From Firmicutes bacterium UBA5559 (GTDB lineage: Bacteria; Bacillota; Clostridia; Peptostreptococcales; Anaerovoracaceae), in the NCBI GenBank assembly GCA_002425705.1, contig DIMT01000022.1, positions 1-35,149 on the forward strand: DNA of 35,149 bases, in the 5' to 3' direction. The notes beneath the pieces are model-generated. The model had not been told where the DNA came from. It did no database searches and saw nothing but the letters and a program-made list of their open reading frames with translations. Numbering within the stretch: the first letter of the stretch is position 1; the number at the start of each line of letters is the position of its first letter. The translations under genes were made by a program, and so were the position numbers. Below, one piece after another: positions 15,402 through 21,765 of this stretch.

Positions 15402-16053
15402 CTTCCATCTCCTCCTTTATGGTCCCTAGGATTTGGACCATGTTCATGGTAATCCTGCCTGTCAGGCCCCAGATCACCCAATCCGAATAAAGATATATGG
15501 GTATTTCCGACCTTCCCTTTCTCCAGTTGTATCCATCTCCAAAGTTTACCTTTTCGTATGGAAAGTCTTCCCGGATATCGGGAATCACATCCATCGTATA
15601 AATGTAGGGTTCCTGCTCCAGGATTTCCTTCAGCGGTACAAAAAAGATTTCTTTTACCTCGTCTTCGTTGGGGATGCCACGGGCTAATTTGTCTCCATCA
15701 ATGATGCCAACAAAGGCGTACATGGTGAAGTTGCTGTAAGCGTACAGGGTATCCAACTGACCCAGGACTCTGATGGCATCCGGATGAATTCCTAATTCCT
15801 CGCAGGTTTCCCTTACCGCACATTCCTCCGGGGTTTCCCCAGGTTCCATAGAACCACCGGGAAAACACACCTCTCCCGGCTGTTTAGTCAAATTGTCGCT
15901 GCGCACTTCGTAGAGGACATGAAGTTCTCCTTTGATTTCCACAAGAGGTGCCAGAACGGAGAAAAAACTGTATTTTCCAATGGGTACCGGTATCCGGCCT
16001 TTCATTTTTTCTTCGATATGCTGAATAAATTTCTTCACTTGTCTTTTATTCAT
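15355..16053 (-). CDS. Nudix hydrolase, CoA pyrophosphatase-like
   Basis: 232 residues. The Nudix box is complete: GGSMEPGETPEECAVRETCE then ELGI, matching GX5EX7REUXEEXGU. Just before it stands LTKQPGEVCFPGG, which resembles the UPF0035 motif of CoA-type pyrophosphatases (NudL/YeaB), so hydrolysis of CoA or its derivatives is the best guess. The open frame extends to 16125, but ATG 16053 gives the natural MNKRQVKKFI start and overlaps the EamA stop by 8 bp; the ribosome binding site is weak (GGGTGAT), consistent with coupling. It overlaps the nitrilase gene downstream. Confidence 0.85.
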   Translation of the reverse strand: MNKRQVKKFIQHIEEKMKGRIPVPIGKYSFFSVLAPLVEIKGELHVLYEVRSDNLTKQPGEVCFPGGSMEPGETPEECAVRETCEELGIHPDAIRVLGQLDTLYAYSNFTMYAFVGIIDGDKLARGIPNEDEVKEIFFVPLKEILEQEPYIYTMDVIPDIREDFPYEKVNFGDGYNWRKGRSEIPIYLYSDWVIWGLTGRITMNMVQILGTIKEEMEDETEPGTLPDGGNGQ

Positions 16054-16945
16054 CTTGATCACCCGGCTTCCATAACCGAACCTTTCCTGACAGAGTAATG
16101 AAGGAACCGACCACAATAAGAGCAATGCCCAGATAAGTATTCCACAGAAGGATATCCTTCAGAAAAATAACGGCAAAGATGGGAGCGATGGCCGGTTTGA
16201 TATAGAAGGCCATCGAGGCTGTCGATGCATCGGAATGGCGAATGGCCATGAAATAAAAATAATAGCCAAAACCGGTGACGAAAATGCCGATGTAAAGGAC
16301 CAGCAGGAAGTTATCAGCAATTCCATCCAGAACTGGCCTCTTCATGAAAAACATGACGGCCAGCAGAACCAGAGAACCCAGAATAAAACTGATGCTGGTC
16401 TGGGTAATCAGTCCGATTCGCTGCAGTCGCAACTTTCCGGCTACTGTGTATAAACCAAATATCAGGGAGGCTGAAATCATCAGCACAACCCCGAGGACCG
16501 AGTTGCCCTCCTGCATATCCCAGGGCCGGATCATTAAGATGATTCCGCCGGTACCTAAAATCAGAGCCAGCACTTTGCGGGAAGTAATTTTTTCCTTGAG
16601 GATGATGCTGGCAAAAAGCATGGTAAAAAGCGGATTCACACTAAATAATACCGCTGCTGTAGATGCATTGGAGTTCATGATTCCCAGTTGGAATGCAAGC
16701 ATGCTGAAAGGAATGCACAGAATCCCCAGGAAAAGCATCCACAAGTAATCCCCAAAGATTATGTTACTTCTTCCTTCTCTTTTTTCCTTCCAGGCAAAGG
16801 GAACCAGAAATACTCCCCCAATCATAAACCTCAGGAACGTCAGCTGCAGAGAATCCATCTCGCTTCCCCCCACCTTCAATACGACTTCCATGGTACTGAA
16901 AAGGAGTGCCGTTAAAAAAACATAGGCAATTACTTTTTTATTCAT
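16046..16945 (-). CDS. EamA/DMT family transporter
   Basis: 299 residues with ten predicted membrane spans in two EamA repeats (about 5-130 and 148-290). Typical segments are STMEVVLKVGG and TFLRFMIGGVFLVPFAW in the first repeat, and AFYIKPAIAPIFAVIFLKD in the second. It exports or imports a small metabolite that cannot be told from sequence. ATG 16945 follows AAGGA at 5 nt; the longer open frame reaching 16984 would run through a terminator hairpin. The T-run of that terminator ends only 10 bp before the start codon, so this gene seems to depend on read-through or on an overlapping promoter. Confidence 0.87.
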   Translation of the reverse strand: MNKKVIAYVFLTALLFSTMEVVLKVGGSEMDSLQLTFLRFMIGGVFLVPFAWKEKREGRSNIIFGDYLWMLFLGILCIPFSMLAFQLGIMNSNASTAAVLFSVNPLFTMLFASIILKEKITSRKVLALILGTGGIILMIRPWDMQEGNSVLGVVLMISASLIFGLYTVAGKLRLQRIGLITQTSISFILGSLVLLAVMFFMKRPVLDGIADNFLLVLYIGIFVTGFGYYFYFMAIRHSDASTASMAFYIKPAIAPIFAVIFLKDILLWNTYLGIALIVVGSFITLSGKVRLWKPGDQDE

Positions 16946-16955
16946 GTCATTCCTT

Positions 16956-16982
16956 AAAAAAAGGCGGTGATCAATCACCGCC
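16956..16982 (-). terminator. Rho-independent terminator after the small P-loop gene
   Basis: On the minus strand GGCGGTGA / TCACCGCC (8 bp, 4-nt loop TTGA) followed by seven Ts. It stands 31 bp after the P-loop gene and 10 bp before the EamA start codon. Confidence 0.85.
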
Positions 16983-17013
16983 ATTCCGTCAATATCATAC
17001 TAGTTCAACCTGG

Positions 17014-17433
17014 TTAGAGTATTTCGATATGTTCAAGCTCCATTTCTTCAAGAGCCTCTTTTTCCATGGAAATGGAAACGATGAATTCTTTTTCGTATTT
17101 CTCGGAAAGGCTCCGAAGTCTATCTAAAAAGCGTGGAACATCTGCTGCATTGATGTCCGCATGCTTTAGCAGGCTATCGATAAAAATCAATTCGATGTCA
17201 TGGTCGGAACTGATGATTCCATACAGGAATCCGATATATTCATCACTATTGGTGATGCCTTCATAATCATCCATAGTAATGACCCGGATATTGTGGTTTA
17301 GATCATACATAAGTCGATGATCCTTGTTGATGAAAACAATATTCCCCTTACTGTTTTCTGCTCTATGGTTTGCCATTTCGATCATTTTTTTTGTCTTGCC
17401 GGTACCCTTGGTACCTACTACCAGTCTAACCAT
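17014..17433 (-). CDS. Small clostridial P-loop protein of unknown function
   Basis: 139 residues. Walker A is VVGTKGTGKTKK (residues 5-16) and a Walker B-like strand is IELIFIDSLLKHAD (about 80-93). No HTH, membrane span or extra domain is visible. Proteins like this, all about this size, are widespread in Clostridia and annotated only as ATP-binding protein; I know of no assigned function. It has a consensus-like promoter of its own (17493-17521), GGAGG at 8 nt before the ATG and its own terminator, so it is a single-gene unit. Confidence 0.75.
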   Translation of the reverse strand: MVRLVVGTKGTGKTKKMIEMANHRAENSKGNIVFINKDHRLMYDLNHNIRVITMDDYEGITNSDEYIGFLYGIISSDHDIELIFIDSLLKHADINAADVPRFLDRLRSLSEKYEKEFIVSISMEKEALEEMELEHIEIL

Positions 17434-17492
17434 ATTAACCGCCTCCGTTTCTGATTGCCGGCGCTGCCAGCCAGGACGATACCTTTATGTAG

Positions 17493-17521
17493 ATTATACA
17501 CTATCCCCAAGTCTCCATCAA
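17493..17521 (-). promoter_or_regulatory. Promoter for the small P-loop gene
   Basis: On the minus strand TTGATG (17521-17516), 17 bp and TATAAT (17498-17493), with a ~52-nt leader. Confidence 0.75.
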
Positions 17522-17534
17522 CACCCTAAAAAAA

Positions 17535-18551
17535 TTATCCAAGCCGAAGCTGACCACAGGCAGCCGATATATCCGCTCCCAGTTCTCTCCGGATAGTAGC
17601 GGGAATACCCCGCTTTTCCAACTGGGCCCGAAAGCGTTCCGCTGTCTCTCGGTCCGTCCCGTGCAGACCCGTTTCCCTTACTTCATTAAGAGGAATCAGA
17701 TTCACATGACACAGCATGCCCCGAAGCAAATCGGATAGACGGTCAGCATGGCTGAGACTGTCGTTGACTCCTTTCACCAGCGCATATTCAAAAGTGATTC
17801 GCCTCCCGGTCTTCCGCCCATACTCCCTGCAGGCCTGGATTAACTGATCGATGGGATAACTTCTGTTAACCGGCATCGTCCTGGAACGAAGAGAATCCTC
17901 CGGAGCATGAAGAGAAATAGCCAGGTTTACCTGGGGGAAATCATGGCCAAACCGGCTGATCATGGGTACAATTCCACAGGTGGAAACAGTGATGTTCCGG
18001 TAACTGATATTCAGCCCCTCCGGATCATGAATCAGTTCCAGAAACTGAGCCAGATTGAGGTAATTGTCAAAGGGTTCTCCGGTTCCCATCACCACTATAT
18101 GATTAATTTTTTCACCGGCTTGCCGGGAAGCGGCAAGAACCTGCTCCAGCATCTCTGCGGCAGTCAGGTTTCGCTTCAATCCGCCGATTCCTGAAGCACA
18201 AAAGGTACATCCCATACGGCATCCGGCCTGAGAAGAAATACAGACAGAGTTACCGTACTTGTACTTCATGAATACGGTTTCGATGGTATTGCCGTCTTCC
18301 AGTGCAAATAGGAATTTCCTTGTATGATCCGAAGCTGATTCCTGTACCTTCAGAAGTTCCAAAGAACAGACGGTGGCGACTTCCTGCAGTTTGTGGCGAA
18401 GCTCTTTTGACAGATCAGTCATTTCCTCAAAGCTTTCCGCTCCGCTGCTGATCCATTTATAGATTTGCCGGGCCCTGAATTTCTGCTCGCCGATATCAGT
18501 AATGAAGCGTTCCAGTTCATTTAAATTCATATTTGTCAGATTTTTTTTCAC
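17535..18551 (-). CDS. rlmN: 23S rRNA (adenine-2503-C2)/tRNA methyltransferase RlmN
   Basis: Radical-SAM enzyme that methylates C2 of A2503 in 23S rRNA and A37 in some tRNAs, by a ping-pong mechanism with two cysteines. The CX3CX2C cluster motif is CRMGCTFCASG. The two catalytic cysteines are visible: one in YGNSVCISSQAG and one near the C-terminus in ISAACGQLRLG. GTGEPFDNYLN is the SAM-binding motif. The frame is open from ATG 18611, but that start has no ribosome binding site. GTG 18551, ten nt after AAGGA, gives 338 residues, the usual size. It lies ~65 bp after pheA with no terminator between. Confidence 0.94.
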   Translation of the reverse strand: MKKNLTNMNLNELERFITDIGEQKFRARQIYKWISSGAESFEEMTDLSKELRHKLQEVATVCSLELLKVQESASDHTRKFLFALEDGNTIETVFMKYKYGNSVCISSQAGCRMGCTFCASGIGGLKRNLTAAEMLEQVLAASRQAGEKINHIVVMGTGEPFDNYLNLAQFLELIHDPEGLNISYRNITVSTCGIVPMISRFGHDFPQVNLAISLHAPEDSLRSRTMPVNRSYPIDQLIQACREYGRKTGRRITFEYALVKGVNDSLSHADRLSDLLRGMLCHVNLIPLNEVRETGLHGTDRETAERFRAQLEKRGIPATIRRELGADISAACGQLRLG

Positions 18552-18617
18552 GTTATTCCAATCCTTCCTTTTTAATAGTTTTCTTATACCCATATGTGGG
18601 AAGGGAATCATGCTATT

Positions 18618-19757
18618 TCATATTTCCCTGTAACTGCCAAGAAAAGTGAAGGAATCCGGTTCCTGCTCCAGCTCGCAGATCAAATTCAGAATTTCTTCCT
18701 GCAGAACGGAGGAATCCAGGTCCAGATGGAACATAAATTCAAAGTCCTTTCCGGGAATAGGCCTGGATTCCAGTTTGGTCATATTGACTCCCAAAGCTGC
18801 AAACTTTGAAAGGACCTCATACAGGGCTCCCGGCTTATTCGGAGTCGTGAACATGAGACTGGTCTTATCGGCTCCCGGATAGATTTCCATTTTTTTCGAG
18901 ATACAGATGAACCGGGTGTAATTGTTGTCATTGTTCTGAATGCCGTCTTCCAGAACGGTAAGTCCGTACAGGTCAGCACAGAGTCGGTTGGATATGGCTG
19001 CTTCTTTCGGATTTCCCAAGTCTGATACGATTTTCGCTGCTATAGCGGTATTTTCCGCAGGTTGAGCCATCATGCCGGGATGTTCTTTCAGATAATCGCT
19101 GCACTGACCCAGTGCTTGCTCATGGGAGTGAACGATCTTGACAGTTTGGGGTGAAGCTCCCTTCACGCCAAGGAGGGCATGATTGATCTGCATTTTCGTA
19201 CTTCTAACGATGTAAAGCCGATACTTTTTCATCAATTCATACACTTCACCCACCGAACCATTCAGGCTGTTTTCAATAGGCAGAATTCCATAGCGGCACA
19301 AACCCTTGTCAACTGCCGAGAATACAGCATCAAAGGTGTTCAGGAAAGTGATATCCGGGATCTGGAACATTTTTTCACAGGCAAGCTGAGAGTTGGACCC
19401 CTCAATTCCCTGACAGGCAACGGTAGCCCGTTTCGGGAAAAATTCCGACGTGCTGCGTATTCCCTCTCGGATAGCCTCCGCCTTCTCGGAGTGGAGATAG
19501 ACTTCTTTGTTTCGATAAGAATCTTCCAGGTCATAGAGAGTCTGAAACAAAACTTTAGTATAAATAGCCATTTCCTCATCCATGGATTTGGTCAGGGAGG
19601 ATACTGCCGCCCCTCTCCTTTCTCCAGAACCAGATCCACGGAGTAGGATAGAATTTGTTTCTGCTCTTCCCGTCAGGCGGAGCCTCTTTTCCAGCAGTTG
19701 GGCCAGTTCCTTATCGATATTACTCAGTTCGTTTCTCTTTTCCTTGTTCTTCATCAT
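18618..19757 (-). CDS. pheA: PheA: prephenate dehydratase with chorismate-mutase-like N-terminus and ACT domain
   Basis: 379 residues. The catalytic prephenate dehydratase domain covers about 105-285, with ILPIENSLNGSVGEVYELM and NDNNYTRFICI (the TRF motif). It makes phenylpyruvate for phenylalanine. An ACT domain follows (about 295-375: KPGALYEVLSKFAALGVNMTKLESRP), which binds Phe for feedback inhibition. The first ~85 residues align with AroQ chorismate mutase. Without gaps, the E. coli active-site residues Lys39, Asp48 and Glu52 fall on Ser36, Gly45 and Gly49, while Arg11 and Arg28 are kept, so mutase activity is doubtful. The start at ATG 19757 follows AGAGG. Upstream lies a Phe-rich leader peptide and terminator. 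Confidence 0.93.
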   Translation of the reverse strand: MMKNKEKRNELSNIDKELAQLLEKRLRLTGRAETNSILLRGSGSGERRGAAVSSLTKSMDEEMAIYTKVLFQTLYDLEDSYRNKEVYLHSEKAEAIREGIRSTSEFFPKRATVACQGIEGSNSQLACEKMFQIPDITFLNTFDAVFSAVDKGLCRYGILPIENSLNGSVGEVYELMKKYRLYIVRSTKMQINHALLGVKGASPQTVKIVHSHEQALGQCSDYLKEHPGMMAQPAENTAIAAKIVSDLGNPKEAAISNRLCADLYGLTVLEDGIQNNDNNYTRFICISKKMEIYPGADKTSLMFTTPNKPGALYEVLSKFAALGVNMTKLESRPIPGKDFEFMFHLDLDSSVLQEEILNLICELEQEPDSFTFLGSYREI

Positions 19758-19797
19758 TTTAGGCCTCTCTTTTCTTCAAAATTTTCAAAATAGCAAT

Positions 19798-19830
19798 AAA
19801 AAAATCTGCGGTACTTACTGACCGCAGATT
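19798..19830 (-). terminator. Attenuator terminator in the pheA leader
   Basis: On the minus strand AATCTGCGGT pairs with ACCGCAGATT (10 bp, loop CAGTAAGT), followed by seven Ts. It lies 49 bp after the leader-peptide stop and 40 bp before the pheA ATG, so it can only act on transcripts heading into pheA. Confidence 0.92.
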
Positions 19831-19889
19831 GGTTGATCCTCACAAAAGTTCCCGAAAGAACCCTATCTCATCCTCTGTTCAGCAAATAC
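19811..19889 (-). promoter_or_regulatory. Candidate antiterminator pairing of the pheA leader
   Basis: GUAUUUGCUGA (19889-19879, the last codons and stop of the leader peptide) can pair over 11 bases, two of them G-U, with UCAGUAAGUAC (19821-19811, the terminator loop and the adjoining bases of both arms). A ribosome at the stop codon would block it; one stalled at the Phe codons upstream would not. Found by eye, no folding energy computed. Confidence 0.5.
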
Positions 19890-19959
19890 AAAAAGCCTTG
19901 TCCTTGTTAAAGACAAAGTTCGTAAAGCTGAAAAAGAATGTTCTGTTCATGATTCTCAT
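19879..19959 (-). CDS. pheL: Phe-rich leader peptide of pheA
   Basis: A 26-codon frame with start ATG 19959, stop TGA and AGGAG six nt upstream. Residues 8-17 read FFFSFTNFVF and a seventh Phe is residue 23, so 7 of 26 codons are Phe (TTC/TTT). It sits 36 nt after a near-consensus promoter and just before the terminator in front of pheA. That is the arrangement of the enterobacterial pheL-pheA attenuator: when charged Phe-tRNA is scarce the ribosome stalls on the Phe run and pheA is transcribed. A 9-bp hairpin (19896-19918, CUUUGUCUU with AGGACAAGG) lies inside its second half and could act as the 1:2 structure. The symbol is by analogy of role, not homology. Confidence 0.85.
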   Translation of the reverse strand: MRIMNRTFFFSFTNFVFNKDKAFCIC

Positions 19960-19994
19960 GACGGGCTCCTATCCATTGTTTATATGTTTAAGGT

Positions 19995-20023
19995 ATTATC
20001 ACATAATAAGAATTTGTTGTCAA
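19995..20023 (-). promoter_or_regulatory. Strong promoter of the pheL-pheA unit
   Basis: On the minus strand a perfect TTGACA (20023-20018), 17 bp and GATAAT (20000-19995), preceded by a TG extension (TGTGATAAT). The start would be near 19988, about 30 nt before the leader-peptide ATG. Confidence 0.85.
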
Positions 20024-20160
20024 CCGCAATTTTCAGAAGGTTAATTAAACATTATGTTTATTTTCTTCCCATAAATTCGTCTAATTGTTTAATATTTCTT
20101 CTCCATCTTCTTTTTCATGTACAATAATTCAGTACGATTTGAATAATTCATGGAGGCATT

Positions 20161-20487
20161 ATGATAGCAGGTGATAGGTTGCGTATCCTGCGCACAGGAA
20201 AAAATCTCAAACAAGAAGATATAGCCATGATCATCCACCGGACACCTCAGGCTTATAGCCAATATGAACTGGGGAAACGGCAGCCGGATCTGGAAGTCAT
20301 CCGTTCACTGGCCATATTTTACGGGGTAAGTTCCGATTATATCCTCGGTCTGACCGATGATTCCACTCCCTATTATAATGTCCGGCCTAAAAATCTGAAA
20401 CAACTGGATTTATCAGGCCTGTCCAAGGATCGGATTGATAATATCCTGGCGCTGGTCCGGTTTCTTCGGGAAGGCCAGCGCCCATAA
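20161..20487 (+). CDS. XRE family transcription regulator
   Basis: 108 residues. The N-terminal helix-turn-helix of the Cro/C1 type covers about 5-60 (LKQEDIAMIIHRTPQAYSQYELGKRQPD). A DYILGLTD tail follows, then ~40 residues without recognised domain but with DLSGLSKDRIDNILALVRFL, probably a dimer helix. The ATG follows GGAGG at 5 nt. It is divergent from the pheA leader; whether it controls pheA or itself cannot be told. A TACAAT at 20120-20125 may be its -10, without a good -35. It ends 14 bp from the convergent BaeRF gene. Confidence 0.85.
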   Translation: MIAGDRLRILRTGKNLKQEDIAMIIHRTPQAYSQYELGKRQPDLEVIRSLAIFYGVSSDYILGLTDDSTPYYNVRPKNLKQLDLSGLSKDRIDNILALVRFLREGQRP

Positions 20488-20501
20488 GGAACTCGTCCAA
20501 T

Positions 20502-21620
20502 CTAATATCGGAAAATAGCACCCATCTCCGATCTTTCCGTGATATTGCCACCCTCGGCAACCAAAACTTCACCGCCTCTTTTTAGAGTATCTTCTGCTGT
20601 TCGCTCACGCAGCCTGATGGCCTCCTGACGATCCTCTGTCAACTCTTTATAATTATCCTGAAGCTCTCCGAGGAGCAGGGTTCTTATTCTGCCTTCTTCC
20701 GCAGCCCGGCTTATTTCAACCGGATCATCGGATGCCAGTCCCTTGGCCATTTCACCCGGTAACATTTCAATCAGGCTCTTCAGACCCGATTCCATTTCTC
20801 CGGCCAATATCCTTCTGGCCGACTCTGCCTGTTGTTCCAGCTTAACGATGTCAAAGGCTTCCGGAACTCCCTGAGCATGGAGATTGGGGTTGGAAGATAT
20901 TTTCCTGAATTCTCCCTGATGCTCGGTCAGCGATATCAGAATCACCGGAAGGGGCTCTTTTGAGACGATCTCTTCTGATACAAACTTTTCCACATATCGA
21001 AAATATTTTTCCAGGTCGATCATGGCTTCATCTTTTTTTGCTCCCTGGCCATGAAAAATCGATCCGCCTCCACCCCCTGGCCCGGCATACCTTCCATGGG
21101 TCAGAAAACCTTCCGTATGCTGATCACCCAACACTTCCTCTAAGGTTCTGGGTGTTCCCTCCTGCAAAGGAACTTCAGTCAAGCCCTCCTGATTCCCCTT
21201 ATAAATCCAGAAATCTGTCAGAGAAAGACCCAGAAGATAGAAGGGAATATCTACCCGTTTCCTTATCAGAGGACTGATCAGGAAGGTGTCCCCCACCGAC
21301 AGGAAGGGAAGGGTCTCTCCTGGAAATCGGTATACGAGGGCTCGGTCCGACGTGGCAAATAAGGCCATTCCACCGATGGAATCCTGCCAGAAGCCTTTAT
21401 CCTCTTTAATTTCCTCCAGTGGCGTAAGCCATTTCTGGACTTCTCTTTTATCCATTCTTTCACTTAATTGCTCTTCCAGTTCTCTCAGCATATTCCTGTA
21501 TGTGACCTGATCGGCCGATAGTTCCATGCTTCCCGGGCGGGCAGGCTGATAGATGGAGACACAAAGATCCTGGGGTTCCATCAGCATAGGGTCGGGAAAA
21601 TTCTTGACGATTTCAATCAT
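20502..21620 (-). CDS. BaeRF-like protein (bacterial relative of archaeo-eukaryotic release factor)
   Basis: 372 residues. The C-terminal half resembles the bacterial eRF1-related (BaeRF family 3-like) proteins: EGFLTHGRYAGPGGGGG, then SIFHGQGAKKDEAMIDLEKYFRYVEKFV (about residues 185-215), PVILISLTEHQGEFRKIS and a helical C-terminus. The GQG segment and following Lys/Asp residues are typical of the group. Such proteins are proposed, not shown, to act at ribosomes; the function is unknown. The first ~130 residues are a separate alpha/beta part. ATG 21620 is chosen since AGGAGGTG lies 8 nt before it. It follows ileS in the same direction, across the ileS-side gap, but with the ileS terminator lying on the far side: its own promoter was not clearly found. 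Confidence 0.6.
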   Translation of the reverse strand: MIEIVKNFPDPMLMEPQDLCVSIYQPARPGSMELSADQVTYRNMLRELEEQLSERMDKREVQKWLTPLEEIKEDKGFWQDSIGGMALFATSDRALVYRFPGETLPFLSVGDTFLISPLIRKRVDIPFYLLGLSLTDFWIYKGNQEGLTEVPLQEGTPRTLEEVLGDQHTEGFLTHGRYAGPGGGGGSIFHGQGAKKDEAMIDLEKYFRYVEKFVSEEIVSKEPLPVILISLTEHQGEFRKISSNPNLHAQGVPEAFDIVKLEQQAESARRILAGEMESGLKSLIEMLPGEMAKGLASDDPVEISRAAEEGRIRTLLLGELQDNYKELTEDRQEAIRLRERTAEDTLKRGGEVLVAEGGNITERSEMGAIFRY

Positions 21621-21701
21621 TGAGAACACCTCCTGTCAAAACGATTGGTTATTTCCGAATTTGTCATTTGATGATACCCGTTCTGTTACCTATTACCCGG
21701 G

Positions 21702-21750
21702 AAAAAAAAGGGCTCTCGTCGACAGAACTTTTTATCTGTCGACGAGAACC
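21702..21750 (-). terminator. Rho-independent terminator of ileS
   Basis: On the minus strand a 16-bp stem (GGUUCUCGUCGACAGA with UCUGUCGACGAGAGCC, one U-G pair, 8-nt loop) is followed by eight Ts. It starts 15 bp after the ileS stop and separates ileS from the BaeRF-like gene. Confidence 0.93.
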
Positions 21751-21765
21751 GCCATTTCTTATTGC

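Noticed and set aside
19798..20023. T-box riboswitch as explanation of the pheA leader
   Set aside because: No AGGGTGGNACCGCG sequence, no specifier loop or stem I elements; the leader is also too short for a full T-box.
21632..21645. TTGACA next to the BaeRF-like gene as a -35 box
   Set aside because: It lies immediately beside the AGGAGGTG ribosome binding site, so any transcript from it would start inside the coding region.
21713..21748. GTCGAC-containing inverted repeat after ileS as a recombination or attachment site
   Set aside because: The stem is followed by eight Ts on the minus strand right after the ileS stop, so it is an ordinary terminator.
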